DNA from: Neptunomonas sp.
GTDB lineage: Bacteria > Pseudomonadota > Gammaproteobacteria > Pseudomonadales > Balneatricaceae
Assembly (NCBI GenBank): GCA_004195305.1
Contig: SDWN01000342.1
Location: 1 to 11,875, forward strand
Direction of reading: 5' to 3'
DNA length: 11,875 nucleotides
Shown here in pieces: positions 6,116 through 11,875 of the stretch. Every line of letters begins with the position of its first letter. The stretch's first letter is position 1. Under the pieces are notes generated by a model. It made no database searches. It was not told where the DNA came from and worked only from the letters and a program-made list of their open reading frames with translations. The position numbers were made by a program, and so were the translations under genes.

Positions 6116-7552
6116 ATGGACGCCAGAGCAGAGCAGAAGTATGACCTTGGGGTTGTACGCTGGTTCGCCGTTATGGCTGTTGTCTACCTGGTGGTAGGCG
6201 CATCCGTCGGGGTATATATTGCCTCAGAATTGGCTTGGCCGGTACTTAATTTCGATATTCCACAGTTGAGCTTTGGGCGCTTGCGTCCGCTTCACACCAA
6301 TGCGGTGATTTTTGCCTTCGGTGGTTGTGTGCTGATGGCGGCAGCTTTTTATTCGGTACAGCGCACCTGTGGGGTGCGTTTATGGAGCGACAAGCTGGCC
6401 TGGTTCACCTTCTGGGGCTGGAATCTGATCATTGTTAGCGCCGTCATTACGCTGCCGATGGGATTGACGCAGGGTAAGGAATACGCCGAACTTGAATGGC
6501 CGATCGATATCGCGATTGCGGTGGTGTGGATAACCTATACCTTCAACTTCATCATGACTATCGTGCAGAGAAAGAGTTCGCATATCTACGTATCGAACTG
6601 GTTCTTCCTGTCGATGATGATCATGATCACGTACCTGCATGTGGTTAATAGTCTGGCGATTCCGGTCGGTCTGTTTAAATCCTACTCGATCTTTTCAGGG
6701 GTTCAGGATGCGATGATTCAGTGGTGGTGGGGGCATAACGCGGTAGGTTTCTACCTGACTGCGGGCTTCCTCGGCATCATGTACTACTTTGTCCCGAAGC
6801 AGGCCAATCGTCCAGTTTATTCCTACCGCCTGTCGGTTATCCATTTCTGGGCGCTGAGCTTTGGCTATGTCTGGCTGGGTGCTCACCACCTGCAATATAC
6901 AGCGCTACCCGACTGGACCGGTTCTTTAGGGGCCGCCGTATCCCTGGCGATGATCATTCCGTCCTGGGGCGGGGCGATCAACGGTATGATGACGCTCTCG
7001 GGGGCTTGGGATAAGTTGCGCACAGACTATACACTGCGCTTTCTGATCATGTCGTTGGCATTTTACGCAATGTCGACCTTTGAAGGCCCGGTCATGTCGA
7101 TCAAGACCGTCAACGCCCTATCTCACTATACCGATTGGACCATCGGGCATGTGCACTCTGGCGCACTGGGCTGGGTTGCGATGATCGGAGCGGGGGCGCT
7201 GTACCATCTGGTGACCCGCTGCTTCCATACAGAGATGTGGTCTACTCGTCTGATTAATATCCATTTCTGGTTGTTCACCATCGGTACCGTGGTCTATATC
7301 GTAGCGATGTGGGTATCGGGCATTATGCAAGGTCTGATGTGGCGCGCCTACGATGAGTACGGCACCCTGGTTTATACCTTCGCGGAGTCGGTCGAAGCGA
7401 TGCACCCGTACTATGCCATGCGTGCGATCGGTGGGGCGATTTTCCTGACCGGCGCTATCATCATGCTCTTCAACGTGTTGATGACCGTTCGTAAGTCTAT
7501 CGTGCAAGGCAATGTTGAACAGGCTCGCACAGCCGTTTTGGCCAGCGCTTAA
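6116..7552 (+). CDS. ccoN: cbb3-type cytochrome c oxidase subunit I
   Basis: CcoN is the catalytic, membrane-embedded subunit that reduces O2 to water at a haem b3-CuB site. The 478-residue product shows about 12 hydrophobic segments. Ligands fall at the numbers I recall for Pseudomonas stutzeri CcoN: H60 and H347 for low-spin haem b, H345 for haem b3, H207, H257 and H258 for CuB. Y251 (in FGYVWLGAHH) matches the Tyr cross-linked to a CuB His, and E323 in TFEGPV is also kept. The start is ATG 6116, with a purine-rich AAGGGGGG just upstream; a longer version from TTG 6095 is possible but would place the ribosome-binding site inside the gene. It is the first gene of ccoNOQP, with ccoO starting 14 bp later, and is probably activated by Fnr from the site at 6013-6026. 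Confidence 0.97.
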   Translation: MDARAEQKYDLGVVRWFAVMAVVYLVVGASVGVYIASELAWPVLNFDIPQLSFGRLRPLHTNAVIFAFGGCVLMAAAFYSVQRTCGVRLWSDKLAWFTFWGWNLIIVSAVITLPMGLTQGKEYAELEWPIDIAIAVVWITYTFNFIMTIVQRKSSHIYVSNWFFLSMMIMITYLHVVNSLAIPVGLFKSYSIFSGVQDAMIQWWWGHNAVGFYLTAGFLGIMYYFVPKQANRPVYSYRLSVIHFWALSFGYVWLGAHHLQYTALPDWTGSLGAAVSLAMIIPSWGGAINGMMTLSGAWDKLRTDYTLRFLIMSLAFYAMSTFEGPVMSIKTVNALSHYTDWTIGHVHSGALGWVAMIGAGALYHLVTRCFHTEMWSTRLINIHFWLFTIGTVVYIVAMWVSGIMQGLMWRAYDEYGTLVYTFAESVEAMHPYYAMRAIGGAIFLTGAIIMLFNVLMTVRKSIVQGNVEQARTAVLASA

Positions 7553-7566
7553 GGGAGAACCGGATA

Positions 7567-8283
7567 ATGGCTGATAATCAAAAACCTAAAAGCCTCCAGG
7601 AAAAAATGGAGGTTAATATCTGGGCGTTGGTGCTAGGTACGGCGATCGTTGTGTCGATCGGCGGTATTGTTGAGATCGTGCCGCTGTTTACCATGGATAA
7701 AACCATGGAGCATAAGAGTACGGCGCCGGAGATCCTCTGGCAGCGTAAAGAGGGCGTCACGCTACAGGACTGGAAAGCCGGAGATGGCATCCGCCCCTAT
7801 ACGGCACTGGAGCTCGCAGGTCGCGACGTCTATGTCCGTGAGGGCTGCTATCTGTGCCACTCACAGATGATCCGTCCGCTGCGTGACGAGAAGGAACGCT
7901 ACGGGCATTATTCGCTGGCGTCGGAGTCGATGTATGACCATCCGTTCCAGTGGGGCTCAAAACGTACCGGTCCTGATCTGGCCCGCGTAGGTGGAAAATA
8001 CTCCGATGAGTGGCAGCGCCTGCATCTGCGTGCTCCTCGTTCGGTTGTTCCCGAGTCTGTGATGCCAAACTACCCGTGGCTGCAGCATGCTCTGCTCGAT
8101 GGTGAGCAGATCGCCCGGCACATGACGGGGATGCGCACGGTTGGGGTGCCTTACACCGATGCAGACATCGCAGCGGCACCGGCTACGGTTGCAGGTAAAA
8201 ACGAAGAGGATGCAATGATCGCGTTCCTTCAGGTCTTGGGCACCATGGCCAAGCTGGATGACAACAAGGTTTACCGTGAATAG
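7567..8283 (+). CDS. ccoO: cbb3-type cytochrome c oxidase subunit II (mono-haem cytochrome c)
   Basis: CcoO carries one covalently bound haem c on the periplasmic side and passes electrons from CcoP to CcoN. A single N-terminal membrane segment spans about residues 19-40. The haem-binding CxxCH is C94-C97-H98 in EGCYLCHSQMIRP, and the probable axial Met is M166 in SVMPNYPW. WGSKRTGPDLARVGGKYSDEW is the usual CcoO signature. The protein has 238 residues, some 30 longer than the P. stutzeri type: about 8-10 residues are added before the membrane helix and about 20 between the helix and the haem domain (roughly residues 48-70, around EILWQRKEGVTLQDWKAGDG). The ATG has GGAG about 10 bases upstream. 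Its last codons overlap the likely start of ccoQ. Confidence 0.96.
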   Translation: MADNQKPKSLQEKMEVNIWALVLGTAIVVSIGGIVEIVPLFTMDKTMEHKSTAPEILWQRKEGVTLQDWKAGDGIRPYTALELAGRDVYVREGCYLCHSQMIRPLRDEKERYGHYSLASESMYDHPFQWGSKRTGPDLARVGGKYSDEWQRLHLRAPRSVVPESVMPNYPWLQHALLDGEQIARHMTGMRTVGVPYTDADIAAAPATVAGKNEEDAMIAFLQVLGTMAKLDDNKVYRE

Positions 8284-8488
8284 CCTGGTGGAGTATTTCA
8301 GTACTGATTGGACGGCGATGACCGCGAGTGATTGGTTCGGAATGATTCTGACCGTGGTTGTCTTTGTCCTCATGGTGATAGCTTACGTCTACGCTTACCG
8401 TCCTAAGAACAAGGAAAAGCTCGAAGCGAGAAAATACCTCCTTGACGACGGTGAGCGACTTGATAGTGGAGAACAACATGGCGGATGA
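8276..8488 (+). CDS. ccoQ: cbb3-type cytochrome c oxidase subunit IV, CcoQ-like
   Basis: CcoQ is a small one-helix protein that stabilises the assembled oxidase, mainly the CcoP-CcoNO contact. This 70-residue product has one membrane segment, GMILTVVVFVLMVIAYVYAY, at about residues 22-41, followed by a basic stretch RPKNKEKLEARKYL and an acidic end, the usual CcoQ plan. I take GTG 8276 as the start: AAGG lies 8 bases before it and it overlaps the ccoO stop (GTGAATAG), which suggests translational coupling. ATG 8258 inside ccoO and ATG 8318 nearer the helix are alternatives. It ends 11 bases inside ccoP. The family is poorly conserved, so the name rests on place, size and topology. Confidence 0.8.
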   Translation: MNSLVEYFSTDWTAMTASDWFGMILTVVVFVLMVIAYVYAYRPKNKEKLEARKYLLDDGERLDSGEQHGG

Positions 8489-9338
8489 GAAAAATCCATT
8501 TCCGGGTGAAAATAATACCGGGCATATCTGGGATGATAATATTCGGGAGCTGGCCAATCCGATTCCGCGCTGGTGGATGATCGGTTTCTGGGTCTCAATC
8601 GCCTGGTTCGTGGGTTACGGCATACTCTATCCGTTTATTCCCTTTGCTAACGAAAGCTCCAAGGGCATTCTTGGCTGGACACAGGTCGGTGAATACCAGG
8701 AGAGTATCGCCGAAGTCGAAGCGCTCCGCGCGCAATTTGAAACAAAGATCGACGCGATGACAGTGGCCGAGGTGCTGGCCGACGAGGGCTTGAGCGGCTA
8801 TGCAGCGGCATCTGCCCGGGTTCTGTTTGGTGATAACTGTGCCGGCTGTCATGGTGCGGGAGGCGCTGGTGGCCCCGGCTTTCCGGTGCTGGCGGATGAT
8901 AACTGGATCTACGGAGGCAGTATCGAGACGATTCAGCAGAGCATTACCAATGGTCGCCGTGGGATGATGATCGCTCATGCAAGCATGCTCAATGAAGCTG
9001 AGATCAACACGCTGGCGCAACATGTTGTTGACCTGAGTCAGGGCGCATCCAGTGATGCCGGTGCCCAGCTGTATCGTGATAAAGGCTGTTTTGGTTGCCA
9101 CGGAGCAGATGGCAAAGGGTTGCAGATACTCGGTTCTGCAAATCTGACCGATGCGGTTTGGCGCTTCAACGAGGCGGATAAGCTTGCCAGTGCGGTCTAT
9201 ACCATCGCTCACGGAGTGAATGATCCGCGAGATTCCGACACACGTGCAGCGCTTATGCCCGCATTTAATCAGCGCTTGAATGAAATCGACATTAAGAAGC
9301 TGGCTGTATACGTGCATAAACTGGGTGGTGGTCAGTAA
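8478..9338 (+). CDS. ccoP: cbb3-type cytochrome c oxidase subunit III (di-haem cytochrome c)
   Basis: CcoP receives electrons from soluble cytochrome c and passes them to CcoO. The 286-residue product has an N-terminal segment with the family's GHIWDDNIRELANPIPRWW pattern, one membrane helix (about 33-52), a charged linker (about 70-105), and two c-type haem domains: C121-C124-H125 (CAGCH) and C204-C207-H208 (CFGCH). The second domain has the usual axial Met as ALMPAF (M260). The first has GRRGMMIAHASML where most members read GxMPA, so its axial Met is M163 or M164 and the normal Pro is Ile. The start ATG 8478 has GGAG 7 bases upstream; a longer frame from 8442 would lie deep in ccoQ. It is the last gene before the terminator. 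Confidence 0.96.
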   Translation: MADEKNPFPGENNTGHIWDDNIRELANPIPRWWMIGFWVSIAWFVGYGILYPFIPFANESSKGILGWTQVGEYQESIAEVEALRAQFETKIDAMTVAEVLADEGLSGYAAASARVLFGDNCAGCHGAGGAGGPGFPVLADDNWIYGGSIETIQQSITNGRRGMMIAHASMLNEAEINTLAQHVVDLSQGASSDAGAQLYRDKGCFGCHGADGKGLQILGSANLTDAVWRFNEADKLASAVYTIAHGVNDPRDSDTRAALMPAFNQRLNEIDIKKLAVYVHKLGGGQ

Positions 9339-9473
9339 AGAGATCTGGACCGTGTTCAGGATTCAGTCAGAGGGCCGGTACACAAGGCTGTCTCATCTGT
9401 ACCCTGGGTGCAGTCGTGGAATAACGGATCAAAGAATCTCAGGGCGAAACTTACCCACTGGGTGTCTGTGATT

Positions 9474-9496
9474 AAAAGGGGCTTAGCCCCTTTTTT
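9474..9496 (+). terminator. Intrinsic terminator after ccoNOQP
   Basis: GGGGC (9478-9482), loop TTA, GCCCC (9486-9490), extended by AAAA pairing with TTTT, followed directly by a run of six T. This is a classical rho-independent terminator, 136 bases after the ccoP stop. It separates the structural genes from the assembly genes. Confidence 0.9.
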
Positions 9497-9557
9497 GTTA
9501 TTAAATGATTTTTGTTGTCAAATAGCAGAGAGCTGCTCTGGTATCAACGCTAGCCGT

Positions 9558-9566
9558 TGCTACAAT
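9558..9566 (+). promoter_or_regulatory. Possible extended -10 promoter for ccoGHI
   Basis: TGCTACAAT matches the extended -10 form TGnTATAAT with one change. No good -35 was seen at the usual distance, which is common for extended -10 promoters. It would give a leader of about 110 bases before the ccoG GTG. Because a strong terminator precedes it, ccoG needs some promoter in this gap; this is the best candidate found by eye. Confidence 0.4.
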
Positions 9567-9593
9567 GGCGGTCAATCCAGTCTGTATTAGTAT

Positions 9594-9613
9594 CCTCTGA
9601 TTCTGGTCAGAGG
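9594..9613 (+). repeat. 7-bp inverted repeat in the ccoG leader
   Basis: CCTCTGA (9594-9600) and TCAGAGG (9607-9613) are perfect complements around TTCTGG. If transcription begins near 9573 this forms a hairpin in the ccoG leader. There is no T run after it, so it is not a terminator; an operator or leader hairpin is possible. Confidence 0.4.
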
Positions 9614-9679
9614 GTCGGTTAGATTGCATCGCAGAGCAGGATCCGGGTAGCGGGCTTTTGATCGACAGGAGAGGTTCAG

Positions 9680-11110
9680 GTGAACGATCAGAATAACCAA
9701 ATTGCAGTGACCCTGGTGGATGATCTCTACGCAGAATCGGGCCATTGGCACGTCAATAGCGGTGAAGAGACCATTCATGCCAAGCGCATGCCGGGTAAGT
9801 GGCGTTCGTTGAAGTGGTGGGCTAACGGTCTTTGGTTACTGTTTTTCTTAGGACCTTTTCTGCGTTGGGACGACCGCCAGGCGGTTCTGTTTGATATCCC
9901 AAATCGTCAGTTTCATATCTTTGGCGCTACCATCCTGCCCCAGGATTTCTGGATGTTGGCACTGTTGCTGCTGTTTTTTGCGATTTTATTGGCGGTAGTG
10001 ACGGCGGTCGCTGGCCGGGTCTGGTGTGGCTTTTTCTGTTTTCAGACCGTCTGGACCGACGTTTATACCTGGATCGAAGAGGCATTAGAGGGCAGCCCGC
10101 AAAAACGGCGCAAGCTTAAGGCTGCACCCTGGGATTTCAGTAAAATTAAGAACAAAACGCTTAAACACACCCTATGGTTGCTGATCGCATTTTTGACCGG
10201 GGTCAGCTTTGTCGCCTGGTTTAAAGATATCTTCGTTTTGTGGGGGGAGTTGTGGAGCTTCGAGCTTGGCTTTGCTGCGCTGCTCAGTATCAGTTTGTTC
10301 GTTGTGGGTACCTATGTTTTAGCCGGTTTTATGCGCGAGCAAACCTGTCTTTGGTTGTGCCCTTATGCGCGTATTCAAGGGGTGATGATCGACGATAGCA
10401 CCGTGTTGCCCACCTACGATTTTAACCGTGGTGAGCCGCGGGGTCGGATCAAGAAAGCGGAGGCAGACGCTGCGCGTAGCAGCGGTGATTGTATTGACTG
10501 TAATCAGTGTGTCGCAGTGTGTCCCACTGGGGTCGATATTCGCCAGGGCCAGCAAGAGGGCTGTATCACCTGTGCACTCTGTATTGACGCCTGTGATTCG
10601 GTAATGGAAAAAGTTGGCAGCCCCAAAGGGTTGATTCGTTACGAATCACTGGAGGGGCTGGAGCGGGGCGTGAGTTCTGCTATCGCTAAGCGTCCTAGGG
10701 TGTGGGTGTATTCGGTAATTTTGTTGGCTGCACTGGGTGGGATTGTGTATGGATTGAGCAGCCTGGATGCGATTGAATTGAAGGTTATTCATGAGCGTCA
10801 GCCGCTTTTCGTGCTGCAGAGTGACGGCTCAATTCAGAACAAATACACCCTCAAAGTACTCAACAAGTTGACTCAGGATGTACGAATTCGGGTATCGATT
10901 GACGGTCCGGATGGCGCTCGGCTGAGCGGCGCTGAAAAGGGTTTTGCTGCGCGCAATGGCCGCGTGACGGCACGGACCGTGTTTGTACGGGTGCCTGCCC
11001 AATCGTTGCCAACAGGTTCCGTGCCGATCACTTTTACGATTACGACTTCTGAGTCTGGAAAACAATTTAGCGGAGTGCGGACCAGTATCTTTATGGCCCC
11101 ATCATCTTGA
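9680..11110 (+). CDS. ccoG: Cytochrome c oxidase accessory protein CcoG (FixG/RdxA), cupric reductase
   Basis: CcoG is an inner-membrane polyferredoxin that reduces Cu(II) to Cu(I) for CuB insertion into cbb3 oxidase. The 476-residue product has about five membrane segments (near 47-63, 90-111, 164-180, 195-217, 341-361). Cysteine pairs lie in GRVWCGFFC (C116, C120) and CLWLCPYARIQ (C223, C227). Two ferredoxin-type [4Fe-4S] motifs follow: C271, C274, C277, C281 and C295, C298, C301, C305. The C-terminal ~110 residues are the FixG Ig-like domain. After C120 comes FQTVWTD, where family members I recall mostly read CPQTVWT, so a Pro is replaced by Phe. The start is GTG 9680 with GGAGAGG about 6 bases upstream. 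ccoH follows after 49 bp. Confidence 0.96.
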   Translation: MNDQNNQIAVTLVDDLYAESGHWHVNSGEETIHAKRMPGKWRSLKWWANGLWLLFFLGPFLRWDDRQAVLFDIPNRQFHIFGATILPQDFWMLALLLLFFAILLAVVTAVAGRVWCGFFCFQTVWTDVYTWIEEALEGSPQKRRKLKAAPWDFSKIKNKTLKHTLWLLIAFLTGVSFVAWFKDIFVLWGELWSFELGFAALLSISLFVVGTYVLAGFMREQTCLWLCPYARIQGVMIDDSTVLPTYDFNRGEPRGRIKKAEADAARSSGDCIDCNQCVAVCPTGVDIRQGQQEGCITCALCIDACDSVMEKVGSPKGLIRYESLEGLERGVSSAIAKRPRVWVYSVILLAALGGIVYGLSSLDAIELKVIHERQPLFVLQSDGSIQNKYTLKVLNKLTQDVRIRVSIDGPDGARLSGAEKGFAARNGRVTARTVFVRVPAQSLPTGSVPITFTITTSESGKQFSGVRTSIFMAPSS

Positions 11111-11159
11111 CGTTAGCCTGTTTCAATAATTTTACATGTTCACCGATAGAGTGATATTT

Positions 11160-11672
11160 ATGTCGAAATCTTCGCCTTGGCGCAGCCCTGTGATTCTGAC
11201 CTGGAGCGGCTTGCTGCTACTGTTTTTTATTGCTAACGGGGTTTTTATCTATCTGGCGCTCAGCAGTAATCCGGGTCTGGTTATCGATGATTATTACGAG
11301 CGGGGCCAAGATTTTGAGAAGAACATGATCACGCGGCGGGCCGAGGATCCGGGCTGGAATATGCGTATCGAGCTGATCGGTGTGCCAATTCAGCAGCAGT
11401 TGGGTGAGTTTCGTTTTCACCTGAGTGATCGTTCCGGAGCGCTGTTGCTGCCAGATTCTGTGACGCTACATGCCTATCGCCCTGCCAATATTAAACAAGA
11501 TTTTGACGCGCCTATGTCCGAGTTACAAACGGGGACTTATAGCGTCGAGGTCGCGTTTCCAGTCCCAGGCGTTTGGGATCTTCTGGTGGTCGTCGCGAAA
11601 CAGGGCGCTGAGTTTAGCCAAGCGTTGCGTGTCAATGTTGTAAAAGCCTCTGCCACTAAAGGCTCTGAATAG
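11160..11672 (+). CDS. ccoH: FixH/CcoH family oxidase assembly protein
   Basis: CcoH is a small membrane-anchored protein needed for assembly of cbb3 oxidase. The 170-residue product has one N-terminal membrane helix (about residues 10-33) after a basic start, followed by the typical NPGLVIDDYYERGQDFEK segment and a periplasmic beta-rich domain ending in GVWDLLVVVAKQGAEFSQAL, as in the FixH family. I chose ATG 11160 because it gives the usual short cytoplasmic end and has a weak GAG-containing purine stretch upstream. An in-frame ATG at 11136 would add eight residues and has no visible ribosome-binding site. It lies between ccoG and ccoI, 6 bases before the latter, as usual for ccoGHIS. Confidence 0.92.
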   Translation: MSKSSPWRSPVILTWSGLLLLFFIANGVFIYLALSSNPGLVIDDYYERGQDFEKNMITRRAEDPGWNMRIELIGVPIQQQLGEFRFHLSDRSGALLLPDSVTLHAYRPANIKQDFDAPMSELQTGTYSVEVAFPVPGVWDLLVVVAKQGAEFSQALRVNVVKASATKGSE

Positions 11673-11678
11673 CATCGC

Positions 11679-11875
11679 ATGAGTCCATCGTCTAGGGTAC
11701 AAAGCTCAGTCGTCCCTGAGCGTCCGTTCATTGATCCGCCTTGTTACCACTGTCAGTTGCCTCTAGCGGCTGCAGAGGTTGTGCGTGCCGAGATTGATGG
11801 ACGTCTGTGTGGCTTCTGCTGTCACGGTTGCTGTTCGGTTGCGGAGGCGATCCATCAGGCCGGCCTGGGTGGATT
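11679..11875 (+). CDS. ccoI: Copper-transporting P-type ATPase CcoI (FixI), N-terminal end, cut by window
   Basis: CcoI exports Cu(I) across the inner membrane for cbb3 oxidase assembly. Only 65 codons are present. They carry the N-terminal cysteine-rich domain of CcoI/FixI ATPases: PCYHCQLPL (C22, C25) and GFCCHGCCSVAEAIHQAGL (C47, C48, C51, C52). This CxxC plus CCxGC pattern precedes the first metal-binding domain in FixI-type pumps. The frame stays open to the window end. The ATG is 6 bases after ccoH with no strong ribosome-binding site, so translation may be coupled. The ATPase core is outside the window; the name rests on this domain and the ccoG-ccoH context. Confidence 0.9.
   Translation, partial: MSPSSRVQSSVVPERPFIDPPCYHCQLPLAAAEVVRAEIDGRLCGFCCHGCCSVAEAIHQAGLGG

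Larger units (their letters stand above)
9339..9679. other. Intergenic region between ccoP and ccoG
   Basis: No gene is seen in these 341 bases. The region holds the ccoNOQP terminator at 9474-9496, an extended -10 candidate at 9558-9566 and an inverted repeat at 9594-9613. Before the terminator, GGTACA (9377-9382) and TGTACC (9398-9403) could pair across 15 bases. The 13-mer TCAGAGGGCCGGT at 9367-9379 recurs with one change at 9607-9619. Confidence 0.5.

Noticed and set aside
9658..9672. Possible Fnr box before ccoG (TTGATCGACAGGAG)
   Set aside because: Only the first half-site matches; the second half bears no likeness to ATCAA and includes the ribosome-binding site.

Overview
The window looks like chromosomal DNA of a non-enteric gammaproteobacterium. 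Evidence: an RdgC homologue (a mainly beta/gammaproteobacterial protein), an Fnr/Anr regulator with the C-x2-C-x5-C cluster ligands, oxygen-independent HemN, and a complete ccoNOQP plus ccoGHI set for a cbb3-type oxidase. The hemN-fnr(anr)-apt association with cco genes is like that of pseudomonads and their marine relatives, but the genus cannot be fixed from this window. The first 19 bases are not biological: they equal the Tn5/Nextera mosaic-end adapter, so this is a contig end.

Layout. 20-405 (-): N-terminal part of rdgC, cut by the contig end. 467-1200 (-): a lambda-type integrase whose catalytic half is open but whose upstream part lies in another frame. 1201-1640: a gene-free stretch with a pair of facing DnaA-box matches and an AT-rich part. 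About 1660-1954 (-): decayed piece of an IS110-family transposase. Together 467-1954 reads as a worn mobile-element scar. 2128-2556 (+): bacteriohemerythrin. 2640-5726 (-): apt, fnr and hemN. 5727-6115: divergent control region with an Fnr-type palindrome and a strong inverted repeat. 6116-9338 (+): ccoN, ccoO, ccoQ, ccoP, tightly packed, closed by an intrinsic terminator at 9474-9496. 9680-11875 (+): ccoG, ccoH and the start of ccoI, with their own likely promoter.

How the genes fit together. The right three quarters form a low-oxygen respiration block. Fnr senses falling oxygen through its [4Fe-4S] cluster and probably activates ccoNOQP through the palindrome at 6013-6026. HemN makes protoporphyrin precursor without oxygen, giving haem for the oxidase. 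CcoNOQP is the high-affinity terminal oxidase. CcoG (cupric reductase), CcoH (assembly) and CcoI (copper P-type ATPase) supply copper and assemble the complex. The hemerythrin next door binds oxygen and fits the theme, though a link is only inferred.

I found no clearly new system. The points most worth checking are the ccoN leader (palindrome plus 10-bp inverted repeat), the paired DnaA boxes in the mobile-element scar, the extra N-terminal and linker segments in CcoO, and residue changes at normally conserved sites in CcoG and CcoP.
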